Shown here: one piece after another, positions 37,816-45,562 of the stretch
Layout of the letters: each line of letters opens with the position of its first letter
How positions within the stretch are numbered: position 1 is the stretch's first letter
DNA from: Microcoleus sp. AS-A8
Lineage (GTDB): Bacteria; Cyanobacteriota; Cyanobacteriia; Cyanobacteriales; Coleofasciculaceae
Direction: 5' to 3'
NCBI GenBank assembly: GCA_039962225.1
Contig: JAMPKV010000002.1
Location: forward strand, 124,001 to 188,000
DNA: 64,000 nt
The notes under the pieces: model-generated
What the model saw: the letters and a program-made list of their open reading frames with translations, nothing else
What the model was told of the DNA's origin: nothing
The model's database searches: none
Translations under genes and position numbers: made by a program

Positions 37816-38261
37816 GAGGAATTAGGTCATCGTTTCTGGATAAAAATCCCTAGTCCTAGGGTTGACCAAAAAAGCCCCCGTGAGAAATGACCTCTCAGGA
37901 TTCACTCGAAAACAATTCAAGCCAACCTTCGGGGTTAAAACTCCCAATAGATTCATGAAAACAATAATTCTACAGAAGGATGTCGGGGAGATTATAGTAG
38001 CTTAACCTAAGCTAGAAGATGAATGACTTGAAGTCTAAAAAAAATCATTAAAGATTGCGGATAAAATCAATTTTTTGGCGGATTTGCTCCACCCGTTGGT
38101 TAAGGTAATAAAACTCTATTCTTGAGCAATTAACCGCTAGGAAAAGAGTGACCAGGACAGGATTTCAATTAAGCATTTTTCCGGAGATTTGTCTTGGGAA
38201 AGGCGCTGTGATTCAAGTAACGATTAAGTTCCCGTTAACTCTTTAAATATTGCTAGACGCT

Positions 38262-39794
38262 ATGTTAGGGCAACAAGAAGATGAAATTTTACTAAAAACG
38301 ATTCCTGTGTCCATTCAGGAAATCCCAGAGGATACGGCATTAATACACACGCAACTTCCTGCAACTCCAACTCCGCCTTTTAAAATTTCTAAGCGGGAAA
38401 TTCGCACAAGCCTGAGGGCATTAACGACCGAAGGTGGCTTCGCTACGGTCTTTTACAGTATCATTGGCGGCGCACTGCTGAGTAATTTCTTGCTGGATCT
38501 CGGTGCCAGTACCGTAGAAATTGGTCTGCTCGCCTCTATTCCCCAGTTGACCAATCTGCTGCAACCGGTGGGAGCCTTTTTGGGAGACCACATCAAGAGC
38601 CGCCACTGGTATTCCCTGTTGATTTTCGGCTCATCACGGCTGCCGTGGTTGCTGATTGTGCCGGGGATTTGGTTGGTGAGTACATCTCGTATCCAGCCGC
38701 GCCAGTTGGTGCTGTTGACATTGGCCATTATCTGCCTGAGTAATGTGATGGAAGCTTTGGGTCGTGCTTCCTTTCTCAGCTGGATAGCTGTGTTAGTACC
38801 GGAACGATTGCGGGGACGGTATTTTGGCTTTCGCAATAGTGTGGTGACCTTGACCAATCTCATCGGTGTGCCGCTGATGGGTCTAGCGGTATCGAAGTGG
38901 CCCGGTGGCTCGCTGTCTGGATTCGGTGTGGTCTTGGTTGTGGGAGTTGTGTTTGCCACACTCAGTCTGGTCTTTCAGTTCTGGATGAGTGATGTCAACC
39001 CAAAGCTAGTACATGCCGCCGATGAGGAGACAGGCCACGCGTCGCCCTGGGGGAGAGTTTTTGGCTTCCTCAAAGATGGCAATTTTTTGAGGTTTCTGCT
39101 TTACTCCGCCTTCTGGAGCTTTGCGGTTAACGTCAGCGCTCCCTTCTTTAACCTCTACTTGCTGGGTGACCTGAACTTAGATGTGAGCGTGGTCACGCTC
39201 TATAACAGCTTAGGAGCGGGTGCTAACTTGCTGATGCTGATTTTCTGGGGCAAACTGGCTGACCGGATTGGCAATCGCCCACTGATGATAACTGTGGGCA
39301 TCTTGGTAGGGTTGACGCCTCTACTTTGGTTAGAAGCTGGAACCGCTCCCATTTTCCTTTGGGCCTGGTTCCCCTTGTTGCACATCCTGGGTGGTGCGAC
39401 GTGGGCGGCAATTGACCTGTGCAGCGGCAATCTGATGATGGCAGTGACACCGCTACGCAATCAGTCGATTTACTTTGCGATCGCGGCGGCGGTTCCTGGT
39501 ATCACTGGCGCAATGGGAATCGCTGCTGGTGGCTATGTCGCGACTCTGACTAATTTTGGTGGCTTGCCAACGGCGTTTGCTCTCTCAGCCGTCCTGCGGC
39601 TGCTTGCCCTGCTGCCCTTAGTTTTTGTACACGAGCGGCGTTCTGTGCGTGTGCGTCAGCTCATGAAAGTCATTATCCCCACACTCAAGCGCCAAGCCGG
39701 GGCCATTCAAGCCGGACGCACCAGTTTGAAACCCTTACCCTTAATCGAATCTGAGCACAAATCTCCACCTGCCAGCTCATCCGCTCACTCTTGA
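38262..39794 (+). CDS. Major facilitator superfamily transporter, copy 1
   Basis: 510 residues from the ATG at 38262 (a TTG at 38250 would add four). Twelve membrane helices are expected. The first cytoplasmic loop carries the MFS-like pattern GDHIKSRHW, and the second half has GKLADRIGNRPLM. It is about 80 percent identical by eye to copy 2 (39958) and differs mainly in the N-terminal 50 residues. The substrate is unknown. Resemblance to a distinct efflux or uptake family was not found. Confidence 0.9.
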   Translation: MLGQQEDEILLKTIPVSIQEIPEDTALIHTQLPATPTPPFKISKREIRTSLRALTTEGGFATVFYSIIGGALLSNFLLDLGASTVEIGLLASIPQLTNLLQPVGAFLGDHIKSRHWYSLLIFGSSRLPWLLIVPGIWLVSTSRIQPRQLVLLTLAIICLSNVMEALGRASFLSWIAVLVPERLRGRYFGFRNSVVTLTNLIGVPLMGLAVSKWPGGSLSGFGVVLVVGVVFATLSLVFQFWMSDVNPKLVHAADEETGHASPWGRVFGFLKDGNFLRFLLYSAFWSFAVNVSAPFFNLYLLGDLNLDVSVVTLYNSLGAGANLLMLIFWGKLADRIGNRPLMITVGILVGLTPLLWLEAGTAPIFLWAWFPLLHILGGATWAAIDLCSGNLMMAVTPLRNQSIYFAIAAAVPGITGAMGIAAGGYVATLTNFGGLPTAFALSAVLRLLALLPLVFVHERRSVRVRQLMKVIIPTLKRQAGAIQAGRTSLKPLPLIESEHKSPPASSSAHS

Positions 39795-39809
39795 TATAGG
39801 GAATTGACG

Positions 39810-39834
39810 ATCCCTCCCCTGAACGGGGAGGGAT
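39810..39834 (+). terminator. Hairpin after MFS copy 1
   Basis: A 10-bp stem (ATCCCTCCCC/GGGGAGGGAT) with a 5-nt loop, 15 bases after the stop. No T run follows, so termination is uncertain. Confidence 0.5.
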
Positions 39835-39957
39835 TCGTGTTCGTACTTCATTAGACCTCTTGCAGAAATCTATCCTAGTGAGGATGTTGCAAGAAACAAA
39901 GAGAAACAAACTCTGCCATTATTGGTATAATGTAGCGTATGTTACAGAAATATACCC

Positions 39958-41535
39958 ATGAATCCCCTATCCATAGGATTACTAAACGGGGCAGGAGTAG
40001 TTGAAGATTTTCAACAAACCGAGAAAGATTTACTACTAAAAGTCAAACAAGAGGATAAGGCATTATCCGGGACGGTACTTCCTGCAAAACCGCCTCTCAA
40101 AATTTCCAAGCGAGAAATTCGGACAAGCCTCAAGGCATTAACGACCGAAGGTGCCTTCGCTACGGTCTTTTGCAGTATCATTGGCGGTGCCTTGCTCAGT
40201 AATTTCTTGCTGGATCTCGGTGCCAGTGCAGTGGAAATTGGCATGTTGGCGTCTATTCCCCAGCTGACAAATCTGCTGCAACCACTGGGAGCCTATCTGG
40301 GAGACCGCATCCAGAGCCGCAATTGGTATTCCATATTGATTTTCGGCACGTCGCGGCTGCTATGGTTGCTGATTGTGCCAGGGATTTGGTTGGTCAGCAC
40401 GTCTCGTATCCAGCCGCACCAGCTGGTGCTGTTGACACTCTTCATTATCTGGGTGACTAATATCCTGGAAGCCTTGGGTCGTGCTTCCTTTTTCAGCTGG
40501 ATGGCTGTGTTAGTACCCTCCCGATTGCGGGGGCGCTATTTTGGCTTTCGCAATAGTGTGGTGAACTTGACAAATCTCATCGGTGTGCCGCTGCTGGGTC
40601 TAGCGGTATCGAAGTGGCCTGGTGGCTCGCTCTCTGGCTTCGGTGCGGTGTTAGTTCTGGGAATTGTGCTGGGGATAATCAGTCTGGGCTTTCACTTCTT
40701 GATGAAAGATTTCAACCCAACGCTAGTACACGCCGCCGATTCGGATACAGACCCAGGGACATCCGTGGGGACAGTGTTTAGCTTCCTCAAGGATGCCAAT
40801 TTTTTGAGGTTTCTGCTTTACTCAGGCTTGTGGAGCTTTGCAGTTAACATCAGCGCTCCCTTCTTTAACCTTTATTTGCTGGGTGACCTGAACTTAGATG
40901 TGAGCGTGGTCACGATCTATGGCAGCTTAGGAGCGGGTGCTAACTTGCTGATGCTGATGTTCTGGGGCAGACTGGCTGACCGGATTGGCAATCGCCCACT
41001 GATGATAACTGTGGGCATCTTGGTAGGGTTGACGCCTCTACTTTGGTTAGAAACTGGAACCGCTCCCATTTTCCTTTGGGTGTGGTTCCCCTTGTTGCAT
41101 ATCGTGGGCGGTGCGACTTGGGCAGCGATAGACCTGTGCAGTGGCAATCTGATGATGGCAGTGACACCGCTACGCAATCAGTCGATTTATTTTGCGATCG
41201 CGGCGGCAGTTCCTGGTATCACTGGCGCAATCGGAATCACCGTGGGTGGCTATGTTGCGACGGTGACTAATTTTGGTGGCTTGCCCACAGTGTTTGCTCT
41301 CTCAGCCGTCCTGCGGCTGTTTGCCCTGCTGCCCTTAGTTTTTGTGCACGAGCAGCGCTCTGTGGCTCTGGGTCAGCTCATGCGAGTCCTGTTCCCAACA
41401 TTCAGGCGGCAAGCCGTAACCCTTCAAGCACCAGCCACTAGTTTGAAACTATTAATAGAAACTGAGAATAGCTGTCCACTTGTAAGCTTATCAGGTCAGT
41501 CTTCGGATGGGGAATTAACAATTCGTAGTTCGTAG
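39958..41535 (+). CDS. Major facilitator superfamily transporter, copy 2
   Basis: 525 residues with the same fold as copy 1. Shared blocks include KISKREIRTSL, LLSNFLLDLGAS, QSIYFAIAAAVPGITGA and GNRPLMITVGILVGLTPL. The N-terminal 50 residues differ. A C-terminal fragment of a third relative is at 45420-45542. Tandem duplication followed by divergence is evident. Substrate unknown. Confidence 0.9.
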   Translation: MNPLSIGLLNGAGVVEDFQQTEKDLLLKVKQEDKALSGTVLPAKPPLKISKREIRTSLKALTTEGAFATVFCSIIGGALLSNFLLDLGASAVEIGMLASIPQLTNLLQPLGAYLGDRIQSRNWYSILIFGTSRLLWLLIVPGIWLVSTSRIQPHQLVLLTLFIIWVTNILEALGRASFFSWMAVLVPSRLRGRYFGFRNSVVNLTNLIGVPLLGLAVSKWPGGSLSGFGAVLVLGIVLGIISLGFHFLMKDFNPTLVHAADSDTDPGTSVGTVFSFLKDANFLRFLLYSGLWSFAVNISAPFFNLYLLGDLNLDVSVVTIYGSLGAGANLLMLMFWGRLADRIGNRPLMITVGILVGLTPLLWLETGTAPIFLWVWFPLLHIVGGATWAAIDLCSGNLMMAVTPLRNQSIYFAIAAAVPGITGAIGITVGGYVATVTNFGGLPTVFALSAVLRLFALLPLVFVHEQRSVALGQLMRVLFPTFRRQAVTLQAPATSLKLLIETENSCPLVSLSGQSSDGELTIRSS

Positions 41536-42046
41536 TACTTGCTCTCGCGTTAGCAAGCTACGTAATTCGTAATTGATATTCAGATGGAGATTAGCGTTCT
41601 AGCTAAAAGAGGATTCACGGCTTTGTCTGCTGGCTAAGTATTGGGTTGAGGTGTAGTGGACTGAGCATCGAGTCACGCAGGAACTACTTCTAAAGTGCAG
41701 TATTTGAGGTTTTTGTATGCACGACTACAAGCTGGCTTAGTTTGTAGTTGCGAGTACAACTTGGCTTAACACTATATCCTTTTTAGAGGTAGACGATTAG
41801 CCTTCATAGGCTATGTTAACTTTTGATAAGCAGAATTAATTGAGACTTCTCATGGAAAAACTACTGAGAAACTTCTAGCTTGGGAGAATTGTTTCATATT
41901 TAAAATTTAAAAAGCTCCCCAAAATATGATCTTGGGGGCTTTATTAGTCCTTAGGAAATGTTTGTAAAGTTGATAATTTCCTAATAATTTTGAAACACTC
42001 TATAGGTGAACCGATGTAACTCTACGGCTCATTTAGCTGTTTTGAT
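41536..42046. other. Spacer with terminator after MFS copy 2
   Basis: No gene seen in 511 bases. At the left are AATTCGTA-type direct repeats (41518-41576), and the terminator-like hairpin at 41908-41945 lies near the right end. Confidence 0.5.
41908..41945 (+). terminator. Terminator-like hairpin
   Basis: Imperfect stem AAAGCTCCCCAA/TTGGGGGCTTT around 41911-41942, with A run before and TTTATT after. It can act in both directions between the convergent MFS and 42047 genes. Confidence 0.7.
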
Positions 42047-42310
42047 TTACGGCTTCCGTAACATATTGAAATAGCTCTCCCAAAATTGCTTCTGGGCTTC
42101 GATTGACAGACGACTCAATAGAGCTTGGAATTCCAAAGAACTCGTCACCATCTGTTCCTGAAATCTCAGAGTGTTATCGACAGAATCGCGGAAGTTGGGC
42201 GTGTTGGAACTTTGCAGATTCGGCATCATGGATGTCCAGCTAGTGAAAATCCCTCTCTGTAACTCGCTTAACTGTCTTAAGTACTGCTCAAAGTTACTAT
42301 TCCAATCCAT
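42047..42310 (-). CDS. Small phasin-like protein
   Basis: 87 residues from the ATG at 42310, preceded by AGGAG with an 8-base spacing. A longer frame to 42397 is unlikely. Short amphipathic helices (LRQLSELQRGIFTSW, LEFQALLSRLSIEAQKQFWESYF) resemble phasins or PhaE-type granule-associated helices. Its place directly downstream of the truncated phaC supports a polyhydroxyalkanoate link, but the family is not certain. Confidence 0.6.
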   Translation of the reverse strand: MDWNSNFEQYLRQLSELQRGIFTSWTSMMPNLQSSNTPNFRDSVDNTLRFQEQMVTSSLEFQALLSRLSIEAQKQFWESYFNMLRKP

Positions 42311-42488
42311 CGTGTTTCTCCTGTGATTGTCTGATTGGATACTAATTGCTCTGTCAGCAATGTTAACAATAAGTCGATAACTAATTATAATGTGCAATGA
42401 ATAAAAACTATATTTTTAAGAATTGGTTGCAAATGGTATTTGTGAAAGAAGTGGCTTCTAATCATGCCTAGCAAGCCTTGTACCCTGT

Positions 42489-42887
42489 CTAAATAAATGA
42501 GTTTTTACTAGTCATGTAACCTGTGAAATAGGGTTGAGTAAGTTCCATGAAGACATAACTACTGATGATTTTAGTCGGATAACCCCAGTCGATCAGGTAA
42601 ACATCCATGCCAAGGTTAAGCAAATTGGCAACAAGCGATCGCCCCTCCTGTAAATCGACAATGTAGGGACGGTTAACCAGGGCATAAACGATGAGGATAG
42701 GAATGTTCAGCGAAGGCTCCACCTTTGGCGTGAAGCGGTACAGCACCACCTTGTCCTCCCGGTACACCTCTTCTTTAGGAGTCGCCCCGATCTGAATATC
42801 CTCCTCGCGCAGGCGACTTAAGCTCTCGACGCCCTTGACTAGTTTTTGGGTTAGCTCTGAGTTGCTAAATCGGTATGCTGAAGTCAT
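42489..42887 (-). pseudogene. phaC: Truncated class III polyhydroxyalkanoate synthase subunit PhaC
   Basis: Only 132 residues, against about 360 for a full PhaC. The visible part is its N-terminal third (PILIVYALVNRPYIVDLQEG, LGMDVYLIDWGYPT). The catalytic lipase-box cysteine, aspartate and histidine of the alpha/beta-hydrolase core lie beyond the break and are missing. The last 20 or so residues (SSYVFMELTQPYFTGYM) do not match PhaC. The coding sequence is broken by a deletion or rearrangement after residue 110. Enzyme activity is not expected. Confidence 0.85.
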
Positions 42888-42896
42888 TGCGAATAG

Positions 42897-43292
42897 TCAT
42901 TCCAGAGCTGGTTTAGTCTCATTGTAGGAGTAGAGAAACAGACCGAAGAGAATCGAATAGACTTGGTCAATGACGCCCGGAATCAAATAAAGTGGGTGGA
43001 GATTGCCGATCGCGGTGTGATAAACCAGCACGGGGAAAACCAAGGATTGGGCGCAAATGCCAAGTTTCACGAGATCGCGATTACTAGAAAGGTCGTTACC
43101 AACCCACCAATAGCCAATCCCGAAAATGAATATCAACACAATAAACATGTGTAGATACTCAGGATTGATGAGAGGTTTCAGATTAAGCAACTCGCGAATC
43201 CATTGGTCGCCAAACAGTAACCCGACAAATTCAGCCCAATTTATTACAGCCTTGCTCAGAAATAGGTACTTCCACGTCATCGAATTTTTCAT
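42897..43292 (-). CDS. 131-aa membrane protein, paralogue of 36009 gene
   Basis: Four hydrophobic helices in 131 residues. It matches the 36009 protein along its full length (TWKYLF, WIREL, NPEYL, GIGYWWV, HPLYLIPGVID). It is immediately upstream of the truncated phaC with nine bases between. Function unknown. The paralogue lies next to the hemerythrin gene, so the two contexts differ. Confidence 0.78.
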   Translation of the reverse strand: MKNSMTWKYLFLSKAVINWAEFVGLLFGDQWIRELLNLKPLINPEYLHMFIVLIFIFGIGYWWVGNDLSSNRDLVKLGICAQSLVFPVLVYHTAIGNLHPLYLIPGVIDQVYSILFGLFLYSYNETKPALE

Positions 43293-43618
43293 AATTCATA
43301 CTTCAACCGTTCGTCTGAGATTCTGCCAAGGCTTTGCAGCACTACCTGATAAGCTGTCGTGCATTAAAAATGCACAACAAATGGGAGTCGGGAATGGGGA
43401 ATGGGGAATCGAGGGAGGACGCCGTATTTCTTGCGCGGAGCGTCTCGAAATACATCTTCTTTTTTAGTGGGCTTTATACCCACAACTAAAGTTTTTATTG
43501 ATACTCCTAACACAAATGCCTTCTGCCCTCGCCCCTCTGCCTTTCTTTGTAACGCGCTTTGAGAATTAGCAACTATTTGGCTCACAGATGTACGGGCGTT
43601 GCCCAGTTCAACCTAAAT
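43293..43618. repeat. Repeat-rich spacer
   Basis: Contains a small hairpin (GTGCAT/ATGCAC, 43359-43375), GGGAATGGGGAATGGGG direct repeats (43389-43410), an inverted pair GTATTTC/GAAATAC (about 43428-43454) and a reverse AGGCAGA-type repeat (43518-43549). No gene seen. Confidence 0.5.
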
Positions 43619-44635
43619 TCATCCCTCGTTGTTGAAGGCTTGAGTTGCCAGGAAGGCTAAGGCTGCCACACCCGTGAGCGCACCCCACTTGAGCGCCGGA
43701 TTCTTATCCAGCCAGTCGCTAATGCTCGGTATCTCTAGCACATCGCTAAGGCTTCCCTCAATTGTGTGGTGTTCCGGGACCGGCTCGTAAAGATTATTTG
43801 GCGCATCTTCAGACTTCGGCACATTGCTGTGCTGTAACGGGAAGCCGACGAGCAACAGCAAGGAATCTACCAGTTCGGGCGAAAGCCGCTGAAGGAAATC
43901 TAGCAGCCTAGCGGCATCCCCAACGAAGAAGTCACGAGTTGGGTGTTCGGCAGTATAGAGAATTGCGTCAGCTACCAAGCTAGGTGAGTAATAGGGAGGT
44001 ATTCCTGACGGCTTCACGCCTAACTTCGTGCGAGCATTGTCCCAAAAGGGTGTGTCGATCACGGCTGGCTTGATACTCGTCACGCTGATGGGGATTTTCT
44101 CATGTTGCAGTTCGAGGCGCATCGCTTCGACAAAGCCCTCTATCCCGTGCTTGGCTGCGGAGTATGCGCTCTGGTAGGGGAGACTTCGCACACCCTCCAT
44201 TGAAGAAAGGTGAATCAGTGCCCCCCGTCCCTCACGCTTGAGATGGGGTAGCGCTGCCATCGCACCGTATACCTGCCCCATCAAGGTGACATCAACGACG
44301 CGCTGAAACTCTTGGGGTGTTTTATTATCGAACGTGGCAAAGACGGCGGTAGCAGGAACATGCACCCAGGTATCGAGTCGTCCATACACTTCTACGGTAC
44401 GGTCTGCGATCGCTTTGACTTGCTCGAATACCGCTACATCATCGATGACTATAGGCGTTACCTCACCGCCAAAGCTACGAATCTCATCCACCAACGAGGC
44501 TAACTTTGACTCACTGCGACCAGAGACAACCACCTTTGCCCCTCGTTTTGCGAATTGGAGAGCTGTCTCGCGCCCAATGCCGCTGGAGGCTCCAACGACG
44601 GCAACGACCTGCTGATTGATTGGTTTCAGTTGCAT
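43619..44635 (-). CDS. SDR family NAD(P)-dependent oxidoreductase
   Basis: 338 residues. The NAD(P)-binding motif GASSGIG is at about 15-21, and the catalytic triad blocks are LSSMEG (Ser), YSAAK (Tyr and Lys) near 160. A C-terminal extension with a hydrophobic tail (residues 250-338, ending FNNEG) is unusual and could be a membrane anchor. It is adjacent to phaE, with five bases between, so cotranscription is likely. It may supply the hydroxyacyl precursors, but the acetoacetyl-CoA reductase signature was not verified. A dead copy of its last 58 codons sits on the other side of phaE. Confidence 0.9.
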   Translation of the reverse strand: MQLKPINQQVVAVVGASSGIGRETALQFAKRGAKVVVSGRSESKLASLVDEIRSFGGEVTPIVIDDVAVFEQVKAIADRTVEVYGRLDTWVHVPATAVFATFDNKTPQEFQRVVDVTLMGQVYGAMAALPHLKREGRGALIHLSSMEGVRSLPYQSAYSAAKHGIEGFVEAMRLELQHEKIPISVTSIKPAVIDTPFWDNARTKLGVKPSGIPPYYSPSLVADAILYTAEHPTRDFFVGDAARLLDFLQRLSPELVDSLLLLVGFPLQHSNVPKSEDAPNNLYEPVPEHHTIEGSLSDVLEIPSISDWLDKNPALKWGALTGVAALAFLATQAFNNEG

Positions 44636-44640
44636 TAATG

Positions 44641-45240
44641 CTAGTCCTTTTTAGTCTGGGATTGTGCTAAAGATTTTTTCAGGCTTTTAATTTCCTTACG
44701 CAGCTCGTAAATGCTGCGGTGAATCTCGTCTACTTCGCTCCTGCTCGGTAAGTCATTCATCTTCAGAAAGACTTCCATTAGCTGTTGCTGGTGCAACCTG
44801 TAAGTCATGGCTGAGTTCAAGAACTTCCCTTGGATCTCAAGGGCATCTTCGGAACGGAACGTCTGTGCGAAGACTCGATCAAATACGCTACTCCAGACTT
44901 GCAGAAACTGCTGCCAGTTCTGAACCGTGTCGTCCTTTTCCTTTGAGGAGGCTAACTCCCGCGTCAGCTCCTCAAAGGCTTTTAACCAAACCTCGACCAG
45001 CACAAGCTGATAGTCAACGCTTGCCTTAGAGAAGTTTATCCAGGCATCAAAGCTCTTAAACAATTTGTTGTTGAATTCACGGGTGTACCCCAAGCTTGGG
45101 CTTTGCAGAACGCTGCCAAACGTTTTTTCATAAATATCCCAGTAGAGATTGGTCGCCTCGCTCACTGCCGAAGCGTAGCCGACTACCGCTCTACTAGCAA
45201 TCTCCAGTGACAGCCGTAGTGGTTCTGCCCAAAGTTCCAT
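44641..45240 (-). CDS. phaE: Class III polyhydroxyalkanoate synthase subunit PhaE
   Basis: 199 residues from the ATG at 45240. A longer frame starting at 45276 would read through the SDR remnant and is rejected. The C-terminal block LPSRSEVDEIHRSIYELRKEI is the conserved PhaE signature. PhaE is the non-catalytic partner that activates PhaC. Since phaC next door is truncated, PhaE is probably an orphan here unless a full phaC exists elsewhere. Confidence 0.85.
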   Translation of the reverse strand: MELWAEPLRLSLEIASRAVVGYASAVSEATNLYWDIYEKTFGSVLQSPSLGYTREFNNKLFKSFDAWINFSKASVDYQLVLVEVWLKAFEELTRELASSKEKDDTVQNWQQFLQVWSSVFDRVFAQTFRSEDALEIQGKFLNSAMTYRLHQQQLMEVFLKMNDLPSRSEVDEIHRSIYELRKEIKSLKKSLAQSQTKKD

Positions 45241-45241
45241 C

Positions 45242-45418
45242 CTAAATTCGCCCCTGGTTGTTGAATGCTTGTGCAAGCAGCCATGCTAACGCAGCTATGC
45301 GACCGATCACGCCCCACTTAAGTAGTGGGTTCTTATCCAGCCAGTCGGAAGCACTCGGTATCGTCAGGTTCTTAAAGTCTCCCTTAACTCTATCGTTAGC
45401 TGGAACAGGCTGATAAAG
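45242..45418 (-). pseudogene. C-terminal SDR fragment
   Basis: The last 58 codons plus stop match the tail of the SDR at 43619-44635: YxPVP, then IPSxSDWLDKNPxLKWG, then IAALAxLxxQAFNNxG. No upstream part remains. It joins abruptly at 45418-45420 to an MFS C-terminal fragment on the other strand. This shows a lost SDR copy upstream of phaE. Confidence 0.88.
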
Positions 45419-45419
45419 G

Positions 45420-45542
45420 CGGCTTCTTGCCCTGCTGCCCTTAGTTTTTTTACACGAGCAGCGTTCTGTAGGCGTGCGTCAGCTCATGCAAGTCCTATTC
45501 CCAGTCACGCAGCCAACAGAGCTGATTGAAGCAAAGGAATAA
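45420..45542 (+). pseudogene. C-terminal MFS transporter fragment
   Basis: 41 codons read RLLALLPLVFLHEQRSVGVRQL and then diverge before a TAA. They match the C-terminus of the two MFS genes (RLLALLPLVFVHERRSVRVRQLM). It has no start or transmembrane part. Confidence 0.85.
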
Positions 45543-45562
45543 GTTTGCTCCTAAATCCTTGC

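Larger units (their letters stand above)
37214..38261. other. Spacer with hairpin and a decayed HAD fragment
   Basis: About one kilobase without an intact gene. From left to right: the 38-bp palindrome (37363-37400), AT-rich sequence, and a HAD-hydrolase pseudogene fragment (37645-37815). The upstream area of the MFS gene follows. No ribosome site precedes the first MFS ATG. Confidence 0.6.

Noticed and set aside
42489-42887. Complete PHA synthase
   Set aside because: Only the N-terminal third is present and the catalytic core is missing.
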